Assembly: GCA_001910725.1 (NCBI GenBank)
Contig: MJGA01000003.1
Coordinates: 2,108,001-2,172,000 of the forward strand
Direction: 5' to 3'
From: Phanerodontia chrysosporium
Taxonomy: Eukaryota; Basidiomycota; Agaricomycetes; Polyporales; Phanerochaetaceae
DNA: 64,000 nt
Within the stretch, counting starts at the first letter, position 1. Each line of letters starts with the position of its first letter. Shown here in pieces: positions 11,235 to 22,979 of this stretch. Under the pieces are notes generated by a model. That model was given only the letters and a program-made list of their open reading frames with translations, ran no database searches and was not told the origin of the DNA. Position numbers and translations under genes: made by a program.

Positions 11235-13557
11235 ATGAGCTACACGTCCGACTACAACTCACGACCAGCCATCACCGTGGACGACTATGGCGATGCTCTG
11301 AGCACCCACCGCGACAGCCTGGATGCAACCCGCAGCCTTGCCAACCGGACGCCCTTCTACGCCTCGTCTTCCTCCTCGTCGACTGAGATGAACGCTCACC
11401 TGGCCGACCGTGCCTCGCAGAACCCGGCCCTCATCTACCCCCTCGCAGCGAACAAGTCGAACCCGTCCGTGTGTTCCACCGCGACCGCCACCCCGATCCC
11501 GTCGCGCACGGCCTCGCCTCTCTACATGCAGGACGACACCGCCTCGACGTGCTCCTCAGACACGGACGACGAGAACGAGCTCGAAGCGCGGCTCCTCCCT
11601 GACACGCATCGACGCAGTTTTTCGCTCGCCAATGCGCCCCGGTGGTGGACAGGTGGCTCGTCCAGGCGACGACGACGAGACGTCTTCGAGCGCGGGACGT
11701 GGAGGTGGGCGTTCAGGAAGTATATCCTGCCGTTCATACCCAAGACACCGCTTACTATCGTACGTACGCTTGGCCTCGCTCGCGATTTCATGTGCTGACG
11801 GCGGTGCTCTCTAGCTATTCACGCTGCTTCTATTGACTGCCTTTGCAATATCCCTCACGCACCTCATCATATACCTCTGCAACCCCGATAAGCAACCTCT
11901 ACCATGGCGCGGATACTGTACGATACCCAACTACTCCACGGAACCACCACCCTCAAACCTGGGCCCGTATGACTCCTTCCCGATAGCCCCGCCAAATGGC
12001 ACGTTCGAGCCTGCGTCGTTTCCCCCGGATAACTTGGAGACGCTCTCACCCGCGGGTGTGTTCGTGGGGGTGTTCAGCATGGACACTGGCTTCGAACGCC
12101 GGATGCTTATCCGGTCGACGTACGCCAGCCACCCGCGCAGCAGGAACGGTGCAGGAGGTGGAGATGGTGGCGTAGGCACATCACGCACGGTGGTCAGGTT
12201 CGTCATGGGAAAGCCTCGCAAGGAATGGGAACGTAGGATTCAGCTCGAACAGGAAAGTAAGTAGCCAGGGACCCTCACCTGACACGCTTCTCACCATTTT
12301 CATAGCCTATAACGACATCGTAATCCTTCCGATAAAGGAGAACATGAACGATGGGAAGACTCAGGCATACTTCCAGTGGGCAGCAACCGGTGCTTGGGTG
12401 CCACCACTCTACTTCGACAACTATACCACTGTTCCGCACAACCTTTCTTATGCAAACAGGACGATACCTGCCCCTCGCCTGGCGCATCATGATCCCATTC
12501 ATGCGCACCAGGACAAACTCACTGGAAGCCCGAAACCCTGGGTTAGGCCCGACTTTATCATCAAGGCTGACGACGACTCCTTCGTCATGCTCGCGGAGTT
12601 GGAGGCCCATCTGCGTGTCGAGTTACACGGCAAGGCTCTGCCTCGCCAGTACGCGACACCATCTACGCCGTTGCTGATCGCTCCTCCCGCAACTCCCGGC
12701 CAGTCAACGATCTATCACCCACCAAACGACGACCCTCTGATATATTGGGGCTACTTGGTGAAGAACCGCTTTATGGCCGGAGAGCTGTACGCGCTCAGCC
12801 ACAGCCTCGTCGAGTGGATCGCGAACGACCCGACCGTTCGCGACCATGTGCGGGGTGCCGAAGACCAGGTCACGGCATTTTGGATAAAATGGCACCCCCG
12901 CGCGCAGGACGTCCGATGGGTGCGGGAGAGGTGCTGGATCTATGATCACCCGAAGTCAGGAACAGTGTATGTCGATCTTCGCGTTTCTCTTTGATAGATC
13001 AGCAGAGAAGAACTGACATGGCTCGACAGGTACGCACGGGGATTCCTATTCCCATCGGAAGCAGAGCGTGTGCAGAAGGAGATCATGGGAGACATCGAGC
13101 GGTGGAATAAGGCCAAAGCTGATGCGCTCCGGACGCAGAGCGACTCGGACAGCTACGTCGAGGTCTTTGGTCCCGGCGCTGCCATTCCGCCCTCCTGGGT
13201 GCGGTCCACGGTCACCACGTTCCACGTTCGATACACACCGCCGGTGCCAGATCTGCCGCTGAACTACAGCGTGGAGGCACTTGTGGAAGGGTCCGAAATG
13301 TCAAGACTTACAAAACGTACGTGCTCTCCAACTAGACCTGCTCGCGATTGCTAACGTAGACGATAGGCAACGCCACCATGGCAGACATGGCATGGCGGAC
13401 ACGCGAAGGGAGGGCGCGTCGATATCAGGGGAAGCGCGTCGGTGGCACGACCGTGGTCCACTCCATCAAGAAGCACATGTGGTTCCTCGAGGCTGCCGCC
13501 GCGCTCTTGGAGGGAGACGAATACACAGAGGCCGAGCTCGCCGCACAAGAATCATAA
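11235..13557 (+). CDS. GT31-family beta-1,3-glycosyltransferase, type II membrane protein
   Basis: Golgi-type glycosyltransferase of the Galactosyl_T/GT31 family, predicted to add a beta-1,3-linked sugar in the secretory lumen. The first ~170 residues are a Ser/Thr-rich cytosolic tail with an Arg cluster (SSRRRRRDVFERG), followed by one membrane segment (LFTLLLLTAFAISLTHLIIY). The lumenal domain carries GVFSMDTGFERRMLIRSTYA, VVRFVMGKPRKEWERR, NDIVILPIKENMNDGKT and the metal-binding Asp triad in FIIKADDDSFV. Further conserved pieces are YWGYLVKNRFMAGELYALS, RGAEDQVTAFWI and CWIYDHPKSGT. Five exons; the last carries WRTREGRARRYQGKR and an acidic end. The ATG at 11235 gives the full tail. Donor and acceptor sugars are unknown. 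Confidence 0.88.
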
Positions 13558-14586
13558 CCACCATTTTCCCGTCCCATCTAGACCTGTCACTAACTATATT
13601 AGATTCTCGTATTCACATCACCACTGTTAGTCGGCCCGTTATTCTCATCTCACTGAGGACAACTGCCGCTGGTCGGTGAGCATTAGTCGCTGCGCTCCTC
13701 CATACCCTTCACACGCATCACAACCAAACGCACTGTCATTCATCTCTCCCCCCAATAAACCGGACGCTTGTACACATCTCCTGTGCGCCATCGGTGACCA
13801 CGGATCCTGGCTTCCTCAGTCGCACACTCCTGTCCAGATGACCTGTAAAAGAAACGTTTCCGATATCAACTGTGCATTGTCGATTCCCGAGTGCAGTCCC
13901 CCAGGTGACAACGCTTCCGATTTGCCCCGCCCTTCGCCAAGTATGAGGTAACGTCTCAGTCGATAAGATGTCAAGCGAAGGTGTATTAGTGATGAATGTT
14001 CTGTTATATCGCTAACCAGTGGCAGTATATGTACGAGTGAAGGTACGGCGATCCGAGAGTATTATGAACACAACCGCTAACTCAACACGTCCTCCATGTG
14101 CGCAGGCAGATATTCCGGTCTTCTAAGCCAATTGCGAACCATCGCCCTCGCCGACCAAGAAGTTTGTTCCTGGCGCCACAATCCCTTTGCCCTCGTGTGT
14201 GGTAATCGTGCTGTGTCATCTCGGCCGAGAGCTCCCGGCGCGCGGTGTAGCTTGAGCTTAAAACACTGCCAGTACGTCCTGATCCGTGGCAGTAAAAAGC
14301 AGGCGATTTATATATTCGTGACATATAGGGCACCTAGAAATACAGGCGAGTCACCGCTAGCTGGCGGCCGGTTGCGCAGGCTCAAACGCAGCAGGCTTGG
14401 GCTCGTTGAGGGCAGTAGACGTCGATGTCTGACTTGAACACCGTGGCTGATTTCACTGCAGCCGTCGGCGGCACCCATGCGAGTCGCATCTCTTCTCCAG
14501 GGCGCCCGGTCAGGTCTTCTCATAGATATAAGATCACGGATGGAGCGTCCTGAACGAACCTACGCCTATCGTCCCTCTCCTTTCTG
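13558..14586. other. Intergenic, no recognised gene
   Basis: About 1 kb. Short open frames on both strands, none with a motif. It presumably holds the 3' UTR of the GT31 gene and the promoter of the second RTA1 gene. Confidence 0.45.
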
Positions 14587-16030
14587 ATGTCCTCAACCAG
14601 CACCTCTCGTACGTTTGCACCTCACAAGACAGCCTGAGTCGAGCTGCTCACCTGTTTGCTTGCTAGCCCCCGCCGCTCCTTCAATTTCACCGTCTGAGGC
14701 TTCACCGTACGGCTACGTGCCGACGGAAGGCATTTGCATCACGTTCATAGTTTTGTTTGGGCTTTCTACCCGTGAGTCGGTTGCAGAATACCCTCGACTC
14801 GATCGTGACACTCGGTTCGCAGTGCTCCACTTTATCGCAGCCGTTAGATACCGCCTATGGTGGCTCATACCGACCGCATGCCTCATGGGCGCCGGCGAGG
14901 TTATTGGGTGGGTCGGAAGGTTGTGGTCTAGCAGGAACGTCATGGCGCATACGCCGTTCACAATGCAGTGAGTTCACGATCCTGGAAACCTCTTCACCGG
15001 AGGCGCAGCTGGCTATGGCGTGCTGACCATGTGAAACAGAATTGTCTGCACAATTCTCGCTCCTACGCCTCTCCTAGCCGCTATATTCATCATCTTCACA
15101 CGCATGACGGAGACGTTAGGTACCTGCTACAGTAGGCTAACGCCACGGTGGTGTAAGTGCGCTCTTATCGGGTTCGTCACGACTACATGCGTGTTGACCT
15201 TGTCTTGTAATAGACACGGTTGTATTCCTTACATGTGTATGTCCCACTTGTTCTGAGAGCTTGTATACCTTGTCGCTCACACACAGACTGTATCAGGATA
15301 TTGTGGCGCTAGTTATTCAAGGACTGGGAGGAGGGATCGCTGCGGACGCCAAGACCATATCCACTACTAACCTGGTAAAGTCCTGCGGCCTCTTCCCGAT
15401 CCGCAATATTTGCTGACTACTATATCAGGGCGCAAACATCATGCTTGCCGGAATCGTCTTCCAACTTGGTCAGCTACCACCCACGTCTCTACTAGAACTC
15501 GCCTTCGACATCTAACATCCTGCTCTTCAGTCGCAATGCTGGTGTTCAGCACGTTGGCTGCGGAATACTTCTATAGGTTCATAAACGATCGACCTGTTCG
15601 GGATAAAGATTCCAGCCTTGGAATCCGTGATAGCATGGCGACTGCTGTGCACAATCCGCGTCCATGGGACAGACGTCTCAAGTTAATGGTCGTCGGGATC
15701 TGCATCAGCACTCTCTTCCTTGTTGTTCGGTATGTACATCTCTGTCTGGCGGAGCTGTGGTTTGCTAATTGTATACCGTAGGGCGATCTACCGTACGATA
15801 GAACTTGGTGATGGGTGGAACGGAAAGGTTCTGCACACTCAGGTTTATTTCAGTGAGTGTTTGCCCATCCCATACGGGTGGCAGTCACCAACATTCTTTC
15901 AGCTGTATTCGATGCGGCTATGGTTGCAGTCTCGACATACGCACTAAACGTGTTCAACCCCGGAGTACTCCTCTTTACGGATCCAATGCATTCGGAAGAA
16001 CTCGACCAGTCTGGCAAAGTGTTGCAGTAG
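14587..16030 (+). CDS. RTA1-family multi-pass membrane protein, intact copy
   Basis: Same family as the gene at 4934-6432, with an uninterrupted frame through about nine exons. Seen in order: ASPYGYVPTEGICITFIVLF, the second helix LLHFIAAVRYRLWWLIPTAC, GAGEVIGWVGRLWSSRN, ILAPTPLLAAIFIIFTRMT, VFLTCDIVALVIQGLGGG, NIMLAGIVFQL, LVFSTLAAEYFYRFINDRPV, MVVGICISTLFLVVR, IYRTIELGDGWNG and FDAAMVAVSTYALNVFNPGV. Intact pieces such as GAGEVIGWVGRLW show what the other copy should read where its frame breaks. The start at 14587 gives a short Ser/Thr-rich N-terminus. Seven membrane segments are expected; the likely role is lipid translocation or resistance to membrane-active compounds. The copies differ clearly, so they are old paralogues, not a recent duplication. 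Confidence 0.9.
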
Positions 16031-16186
16031 AGTATCCTGGCTCTCTTGTATGCATATTGCGAAATCATCTATATATTACGTGCCCGAGATGGACGCATCG
16101 CTCGCAGCTTGATCTTGCATTCGCGTCTGGCGGCAGTGCGCGCTAAGCGCGTGTCTTCCGCGCCGCGAAGTTCTCCTCCAGCAACC

Positions 16187-16865
16187 ATGACAAGACTGAC
16201 AGTGATAGTCGCTGCCACTGTTTCCAACGGTATCGGGCACAGCTCACGACTGCCATGGAGGTTGCCCCAAGAGATGGCGTACTTCGCTCGCGTCACTGCG
16301 AACGCGCCGGACGGAACGAAAAATGCAGTGGTCATGGGAAGGAAGACTTGGGAGAGCATTCCTACAAAATTCAGGCCCTTGAAAGACCGGTTGAACGTCG
16401 TGATCAGTCGCAACTCGGACTTTGAGCTGTGAGTAGAGCAGCCAGGTCGGAGACTGCAGTGCACTCAAGAATTAAATGCAGGCAGCCCGCGAGCACATCA
16501 GCCCGTTTGAGCTCGGATCTCTCTGCAGCTTTGACGGAGCTCAGCGGACAGAGCACAAGTTCGGAGAGAGTGGAGGTCAACCGCGTCTTCATCATTGGAG
16601 GAGCGACACTTTACAAGGAAACACTCGAACTGCCACCATCCTCCCCAGCATTCGTGGACAGAGTCCTCTTGACACGGATTCTGTCTCCTGCGTTCGACGA
16701 GTGCGACGTATTCCTGCCGGACTTCTTGAAGGAGAGGGCGACAATGCTGCGTCGTGGACGAGGAGCAGTCACGAAGAGCTGCAGGAGTGGGTTGGCTTTG
16801 AGGTCCCGCGGGGAATACAAGAGGAGAAGGGTGTGCGATATGAATTCCAGATGTGGACGAGATAG
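16187..16865 (+). CDS. DHFR: Dihydrofolate reductase, one apparent missing base
   Basis: Reduces dihydrofolate to tetrahydrofolate with NADPH, for thymidylate and purine synthesis. Exon 1 begins [20 protein letters not shown] and shows the substrate-site [12 protein letters not shown], the nucleotide-binding [12 protein letters not shown] and RLNVVISR. After an intron of about 60 nt the second exon has [18 protein letters not shown], the VLLTRI strand and [14 protein letters not shown]. The reading frame then shifts by one base at a GGG run (16736-16738); the next frame carries the conserved end [14 protein letters not shown]...[11 protein letters not shown] and stops at 16865. One extra G would restore a normal fungal DHFR of about 210 residues. 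It is convergent with bL36m (71 nt between stops). Confidence 0.9.
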
Positions 16866-16936
16866 CGTAGCAGCATGTTCGATACATGGTTTTCGTGACA
16901 CTGCAATGCCGCATATGCGTTCGACGCATTGTTCAA

Positions 16937-17246
16937 TCAACCCTGACGCTGCTCGGAAGTGAGTGGAGACTCCGAATGGACGACAAACGAGACGTGCCTG
17001 CTTGTGCTTGGGGTTTCTCGAGCAGATGATGTAGATACGGCCTTTCCTTCTCACGACGGCGCAGCCTCCGCACATAACCTTGACTGACGACCGGACTTTC
17101 ATGCCCCGAGCCAAAGCGGGCACTTGCGCTTGAGGTAGGACGGGTGCATGCGGGTGAGGGTGGGGGTGTGCGTGAGCGTGGGGAAGCTGAGCTGCCCTGA
17201 AACGGGTCAGCAGCGGCCGCGTGGAAGCCAGAAGAGTGCGAAGCAT
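16937..17246 (-). CDS. Mitochondrial large-subunit ribosomal protein bL36m
   Basis: bL36 is the smallest bacterial-type large-subunit protein and binds zinc near the peptidyl-transferase region; this copy acts in mitoribosomes. The N-terminal half is a targeting sequence ([20 protein letters not shown]) followed by a His/Pro/Ala repeat ([12 protein letters not shown]). The core starts at [20 protein letters not shown] and continues [15 protein letters not shown], with the C-x2-C, C and H residues expected for zinc binding. The final codons RQG-stop lie in a second exon. The intron (16949-16997, 49 nt) begins with GC rather than GT (CAG/GCACGT...GAGCAG), a GC-AG intron. The gene is divergent from the transporter at 17464. 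Confidence 0.9.
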
Positions 17247-17463
17247 GTCGCAGGACGTTGTCGACGAGCTGGATGTCCGGAGCGAGTGAGGGACAACTTT
17301 CGGGTGGCTGATCCCACGTGGTGATTGCCTTTTCCGGAACGCCTAACCCCGCAAAGCGCAGAGTGCAGAGCACCCACAACCATCCACAACGCAGTGCAGA
17401 CGACCTCAAGGTCCTGCATGAAGCCCAGGCCATAACATCGCGACACCCTCCATATCCTTCAAG

Positions 17464-18868
17464 ATGCATGCGGCTGGCCCCGGCTCTGCCACGGGTGGCT
17501 TAGTGACAGGTGTCTTGTTCGCCTTCACCCTTGTAGCCTTCGTCGTCGAAAGTCAATTGACTCAGGTACGCGACCATAACTCTCGTAGGGCGGGAATGAG
17601 AGTTCTCACGTCCCCTGCAGTATGTTCAGACAAACCTTGGCTTTCGTCAGCCCTACCTTGTATTGTGGGTTCTCCCTGCGAGATCATGTGTACCGCCTCT
17701 CTAACCCGCCGGCCCACAGCTATATCGTACACTCCGCTTTTGCGATAATGTGTCCACTACATTTCTTCCTCCTCCTGATACAGTCCAAACACTCGCCGCG
17801 CGCCATATACAGAGGTCTCTACGTCTCACTTTGCGAGCACATCGCTCCGACTATCTTCGACACTCCGGGAGCATTTCCCGCCTGGGGGTTCGTCCGCTTG
17901 GGCGTCATCTTATCCATATCTATTGCCATACCAGCCCTGCTCTGGTTTGTTGCTGTCACCCAAGCCCCGTTAGTTGTCTTGTCCTCTGTCGTCTTGTACC
18001 TGCCTCACGCCCACTGTCCAGATTAACAGATGTCACTGCATTGTGGAATACCAATGCCTTCTTTGCATACATCCTCACTGTGAAGCTATTCAAATTGTCC
18101 TGGGAACCACGCCGCCTCATATCTGTTATCATCGCCACTGTCGGCGCTGCGCTGGTAGTATACGGCAGTAGCAGTGCATCTCCAGATGGAGAGGCAGGCA
18201 CCGTAGCGACGAAGGCGAACCTCACTCTCCTCGGAGACATGCTTACACTCGTCGCTTCCGTCCTGTACGGCATCTACCAGGTGCTGTACAAGATGTATGC
18301 CGCGCTTCCGACCGAACTCGACCATCTCGAGGCCTCGCCTACTGATGTGGCCTACGAACCGATTGTCGACCCCGCAGACGACCCCACCGAGGCACCGGTC
18401 TCCGACAAGCCGGAGATGGTGTACCCACCTCCGTTCGGCCTATACGCAAATGCTCTTACCTCCGCCATAGGCGTGTTCACATTTCTCCTACTCTGGGTGC
18501 CCATACCCATCCTCCATTACTCTGGTCTGGAGACCTTCCACTTGCCCTCCGACATTCAGACCATATTCACTATCGCTGGCATCGCTTTGAGCGGCGTGGC
18601 CTTCAACGCAGGTCTGATGGTACGTGTCCAGATGCCCATGCCGGTGCTCCTAGCTTGTCGCTCACTTGTACTCTGACAGATATTACTGGGCGTCTGGGGC
18701 CCTATTGTCACCTCTGTCGGTAATCTGCTCACCATCGTTCTCGTCTTCATCTCCGACATCATCTTTGGCGGTGCCGTGCATACTATCACAGTGTGGAGTC
18801 TTCTTGGTTCGGGAGGTATCATCACTGCGTTTGGCGTCCTGGTGTACGACATGCTACGGAAGCGATAG
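17464..18868 (+). CDS. EamA/DMT-superfamily transporter, SLC35F-like
   Basis: Ten-helix drug/metabolite-superfamily carrier, most like the SLC35F3/F4 type. Six exons were joined. Helix-rich segments seen: GLVTGVLFAFTLVAFVVES, YIVHSAFAIMCPLHFFLLLI, LGVILSISIAIPALLWFVAV, the EamA-type pair DVTALWNTNAFFAYILTVKL and LISVIIATVGAALVVYGSSS, then NLTLLGDMLTLVASVLYGIY and VLYKMYAAL. A hydrophilic loop of about 60 residues (acidic, Pro-rich) follows, then ALTSAIGVFTFLLLWVPIPI, FTIAGIALSGVAFNAGLM and two C-terminal helices ending VYDMLRKR. The basic tail is typical of Golgi or vacuolar members. Substrate unknown. It shares a 217-nt divergent promoter with bL36m. Confidence 0.78.
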
Positions 18869-19491
18869 ACTTCGTAACGCATGCGTGTTCGCCTGTAACT
18901 TTCGTGATCTGGAAGGCCCAGATAGAGCAGCAATGTGTATATGATTTGACGTCGCGCCGCGAACTGATGACATCCTTCCGCCATGGTGTATCGTATATTA
19001 TGCCTGTGAATATTTGAATCTGTTCAATCCGAGAATGTGATGTGCAACAAGGGAAGTGGGAGTACGTGCATGCGAAATGCCACATCGAGGAAGAAGTGAA
19101 CGAGTAATAGAACAGATGGAGCTATAGCACAATGGCGAAGGAAGGTGGGACGCGACAAATAAAAAACACAAGACAGATGCCCTCGACAGAGTTAATGCAG
19201 GAGATGAGACAGGTAACAGCAGAAGGCTGAGAGACGAAACGAAAATGAATGCGCGGTAGGGTGTACGTGAAAGTTCGTCTGAAGACTAGGCGCGACGAGG
19301 AAAGAACTGAAAGGTATCCTGGAACCGAGCGGCAAGGCTTGCATCTCGTTCCCCATTACAACTCGGTTGGAACCTCGTTCTCCTCAGTTGCGCCAAGACA
19401 ACAACCAACTCAAACGCACCAACCCAAGTTTGACTCCTCGATGACTATAATCGTATAAACCCCCACTCGAAAGAATAAGTTAGAAATAGGC
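18869..19491. other. Intergenic between convergent genes
   Basis: About 620 nt holding the 3' ends of the transporter and the phosphatase. AATAAA-like and A-rich stretches near 19157-19175 fit polyadenylation. No open frame of note. Confidence 0.45.
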
Positions 19492-21168
19492 CTAAGTGGT
19501 CGTCGCCATCATGCTAAGGAGAGTTCAGCATAGCGCTCGTCAAGGGACAGTGCGTCATACCTCTTCCGTTTGGCCTTGGTCATCTCCTTTCGTAAAGCAG
19601 GTCCATCCAAAGGTTTTAGCAGTTCGAAGGCGCAGAGCAGCTCTTCAGATACGCTGGAGATGAGGGGAGTCAGCTATGGTAGACAATAGCCGCGGGCAAC
19701 ACGAACCTCATGCACGCGCCGTAATTGTCGAATTCTAGCCCACGCTCGTTAGGCAATATTCATCATGCAATGAGTCAAGTGCCGTACCTCCACAGTAGTT
19801 GGGTGCGCTGAAGACTGTCACCAACGTTCGATCGTTCCAAAACTCGTATCCGTCTTCCACAACCATATGCGCCCGGCATATCAAGTCCATGTCGTAGCGC
19901 ACGAGGAAGTCATTGATGATAGACTTCCCAAAGCAATAGCTTACACCTCGCTCGTTGTCCTCCCAATCCTGCGCAGTGTCTGACGGATCTGACCAGAGGA
20001 GGTCATTCAGCAGACCGTAGTCTGGAACGTCCGTCGGTCGTTGTATCCGCTTAATGTCATCCATATGGTGGAGCGACGGTGATAGGCCGCCATGAACGCA
20101 AAATATTTTAGACGCGACAATAGCAGCGATGGGGAGACAGTTGAAGACGTCGATGAATGTCTTCCAGGTCTTGATGTTACAGCGTCGCTTGCATTCATCA
20201 TAGAAACCGTACACTAGAAGTTAAAGAGTCAGCGCAACGAGAAGCATAGCTTTGGGTAGGCGCTCACCTCTCGTTACGTTTGCACACTCGTGGTTTCCTC
20301 GCAGGAGGAAGAAGTTCTCGGGGTACTTGATCTTGTAGCAGAGTAGGAGCAGGATAGTCTCGAGGCTTTGCTTGCCCCGGTCGACATAGTCCCCGAGGAA
20401 AAGGTAATTGGCAGCCGGAGGGAAACCGCACATTTCGAACAACCGGATGAGGTCCGAGTACTGTCCGTGGACGTCGCCTACGATCTTCACAGGGGGTGAA
20501 AGCTCAATGAGCGTGGGCTGGCTCAAGAACACCTCGCGAGCAGCCTGGCATATAGCGACAATCTCGGTGTTCTTGAGACAAAGCGACTTGCTGACCTTGC
20601 CGGTATACCCGACATCGAGCAAGCGTTGGATCATATCGTCAATGTCGAGCTGCAGGACGCGGTTCTTGTCCTTTACCCCACCGGTCCCTCCATAACTCGC
20701 GTCCCCGACAGAGAAGCTGTTGGTGGAGCCCGGTGTGGGGAGGCCCGATGGGGACAGGGAGTTGGAGAGGATGGTCTGCGTAACGGGTATATCAAGCGGT
20801 GCGGGCTTGTTCCCGTTGACAGCAATTGGCGAGGTCGACGGCGATGGCAGGGATGACGGGTCCGACGGCTGAGGGTTAGGGGACTTGGTTGTTGGCGATG
20901 CGTCGCTCCCAGGCGGTCTTGAACCGCTTCCGTTGGGAACAACTGTCCCGCCGTCGGGGTCGGTAACGTTGACTTGTACAGCAGGGACATTGTGTGCACC
21001 GTTAGAGAGGGGACCTGTGGTAGAGAGTGTCGGGGCTGTCGCTCTGGAGAGCGAGCCAGCGGGTGTGGATTCGTTGGTGTCGGTGGGCTCAGGAGGCGTA
21101 TTCGACTCGGCATCCTTATCCTTGTCTTTGCCACTCTTCTTGCTCCTTTTCGACTGTTGCTGGCCCAT
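19492..21168 (-). CDS. PPZ-type serine/threonine protein phosphatase
   Basis: PP1-like phosphatase of the fungal Ppz class, which controls ion homeostasis, cell integrity and cell-cycle entry. The ATG at 21168 gives [14 protein letters not shown], a Gly-2 N-myristoylation site with a basic patch; an open frame extends upstream but lacks this signal. Residues ~15-150 are Ser/Pro/Thr-rich and disordered. The catalytic domain has [20 protein letters not shown], the metal motifs [16 protein letters not shown] and [12 protein letters not shown], then [63 protein letters not shown] and [18 protein letters not shown]. The tail is [10 protein letters not shown]...AKRKSMMATTT. Four introns, all in frame. 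PPZ rather than PP1 is inferred from the long myristoylated N-terminus. Confidence 0.88.
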
Positions 21169-21807
21169 GGGAAGGGCCTGTGAGGATGAGGAAGGAGAAC
21201 CTGGCTGAGGAGACTGCGGGCGTGACCTCGAGAGCCTGGAGGCGAATACGGAGAGAAGAGTGGGCGCCAGCTTGGGCGAGGTCTCGGCTTCGCTGGCGGA
21301 TGCGGCGACGGAGCTGGTCAGGGAAGGAAAGAGTGGCGGCGATCGAACGAGTCCAACTATCGCCGTCGTGCAGAGCGTCGGTGTCGTTGTTGTCGTCGAA
21401 ATTGTCGTCAACGACGGTGTAGGACGCCAAGAGTCTGGAGCCAGTCGCAAGGCGTTCCTTGTTGGCTGATGTTTACTCGGCCTTTGCCAGCTCGCTTCGC
21501 ACTCCAATCTGATCAGAGGATAGACCAATTGCGAGTCTCCTGACCCAGCCCTAAGATACAGCTCAAACATACTCTCTATCTACACCGCCGCGCGCCGTGT
21601 CCGAACCACGCCGCACAACGCGCGCACCGCAGCCCCTAGGCCGGTCGATCCCCCGGCGCGCCAGCTGTTCGTTCACTCTCCTCGCATGGGCGTAATGGTC
21701 ATTTTGGCGCATGCATACAGAACATGGATAGGAAAGCAAATAAAAACACATAGCATCGGTGCCTCGGTACCCGCGCCCTCTCAGACCGCTGTCCAGAAAT
21801 AGTCCGC
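21169..21807. other. Phosphatase leader and RPS11 3' region
   Basis: The open frame upstream of the phosphatase ATG (to 21570) is probably 5' UTR that happens to lack stops. The rest is the gap to the RPS11 stop. No separate gene seen. Confidence 0.4.
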
Positions 21808-22587
21808 TCAGAACTTTCCGAAGGTCTTGGCCGCAGCCTTGTTCTTCGCTACCCGGAGAACGTTGAAGCGGACGGTTTTCGACAATGGCCGGCACTGACC
21901 TGCGTGGATCTAAGCAAAGGTGCAACTTCCAGGACACAGAAAGCTACGTACCGACAGTGACAACATCGCCAACCTCGACACGGAAAGCGGGCGAGACGTG
22001 CGCCGCCAAGTTCTTGTGGCGCTTCTCGTAACGGTCTACAAGACAACGTGAGCCTGCGCTTCATCCCCTTTGCTCAAAAGGGGCACGCACTGTACTTGGG
22101 GATGTAGTGGAGGTAGTCCCGGCGGATGATGATGGTGCGGGTCATCTTCGTGGAGACGACACGGCCAGTGAGGATACGGCCGCGAATGGAGACATCACCG
22201 GTGAAGGGGCACTTCTTGTCTAAGCGCAATCACACTGTAATCAGCATTGAGGAGATGCATTCAATACCAATGGCACAGGCGTACCGATGTAAGTGCCGTT
22301 GATAGCCTCAGACGGGGTCTTGAAGCCCAGGCCGACATCCTTGTACCACCGCTTGTCCTTGGTCGAGATCTTCTTGCCACCTATTCCATATCACCCAAAA
22401 CCACCTCCAGTAAGTCCCACAGAGTCCCGCCGGTCTGTCACGGTGGTGTACGCACCGCGAACCTTCGCGTTTTGGAAGAGGTGCTGCTTCTGGTATGCCT
22501 TCTCAATCTATAAATTTGGCGAAAAATCACACCGTCATAAGTTCGCCATAGGACTCTTATATTCAGATAACGCACCTGCTCGGCCAT
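21808..22587 (-). CDS. RPS11: 40S ribosomal protein S11 (uS17)
   Basis: Universal small-subunit protein that binds 18S rRNA. All segments are visible: a tiny first exon (MAEQ), then [132 protein letters not shown] and the end [13 protein letters not shown]. Six short exons with small GT-AG introns near the 5' end, typical of fungal ribosomal protein genes. The frame is intact. Divergent from DNA ligase. Confidence 0.95.
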
Positions 22588-22979
22588 GTTGATCTTGAGG
22601 ACGGCGGGGGAGTTTGCAGACGTTTACCGGGGCCGCCTTGCGCTACGCTTGAGTCTGGTACGTGACGGACTGGGAACAAGCCACCGGAGCGAAAACTGTA
22701 CAGCCCGGAGTTCTCCGACCGGCAGACTCTGTCCCAGTCTCGGCTACCCAGACGCCACAGTCACGTGCGCGACGCGCGTGACCACGGATGCGTCACCGGC
22801 GTCAATCAGGCTTGTTGCATGTCTGTCGCGATACGCGCCGCCGCGACCTCCCGCTGCGTTCAACGTCTATTCTTCCACACACTCAGCCCTCGTATGGGAA
22901 AACAGACTACATTAGGTGAGAGCATGTTCTGTCAAGCCGAGAGGCAATACATTGAACAAGTGCAGGAAAATATCTCGAC
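22588..22979. promoter_or_regulatory. Divergent promoter RPS11 / DNA ligase I
   Basis: 392 nt between two divergent start codons, rich in CpG and without a clear TATA box. Specific factor sites cannot be assigned by eye. Confidence 0.45.

Noticed and set aside
12275..12610. Antisense frame in the GT31 gene
   Set aside because: Overlaps the DDD-motif exon, which is clearly the coding strand.
20673..21134. Pro-rich frame overlapping the phosphatase N-terminus
   Set aside because: Same strand, other frame of the PPZ low-complexity region; no motif.
20221..21570. Longer phosphatase start upstream of 21168
   Set aside because: The internal ATG gives MGQQQSK, a myristoylation signal typical of PPZ; the upstream part looks like untranslated leader.
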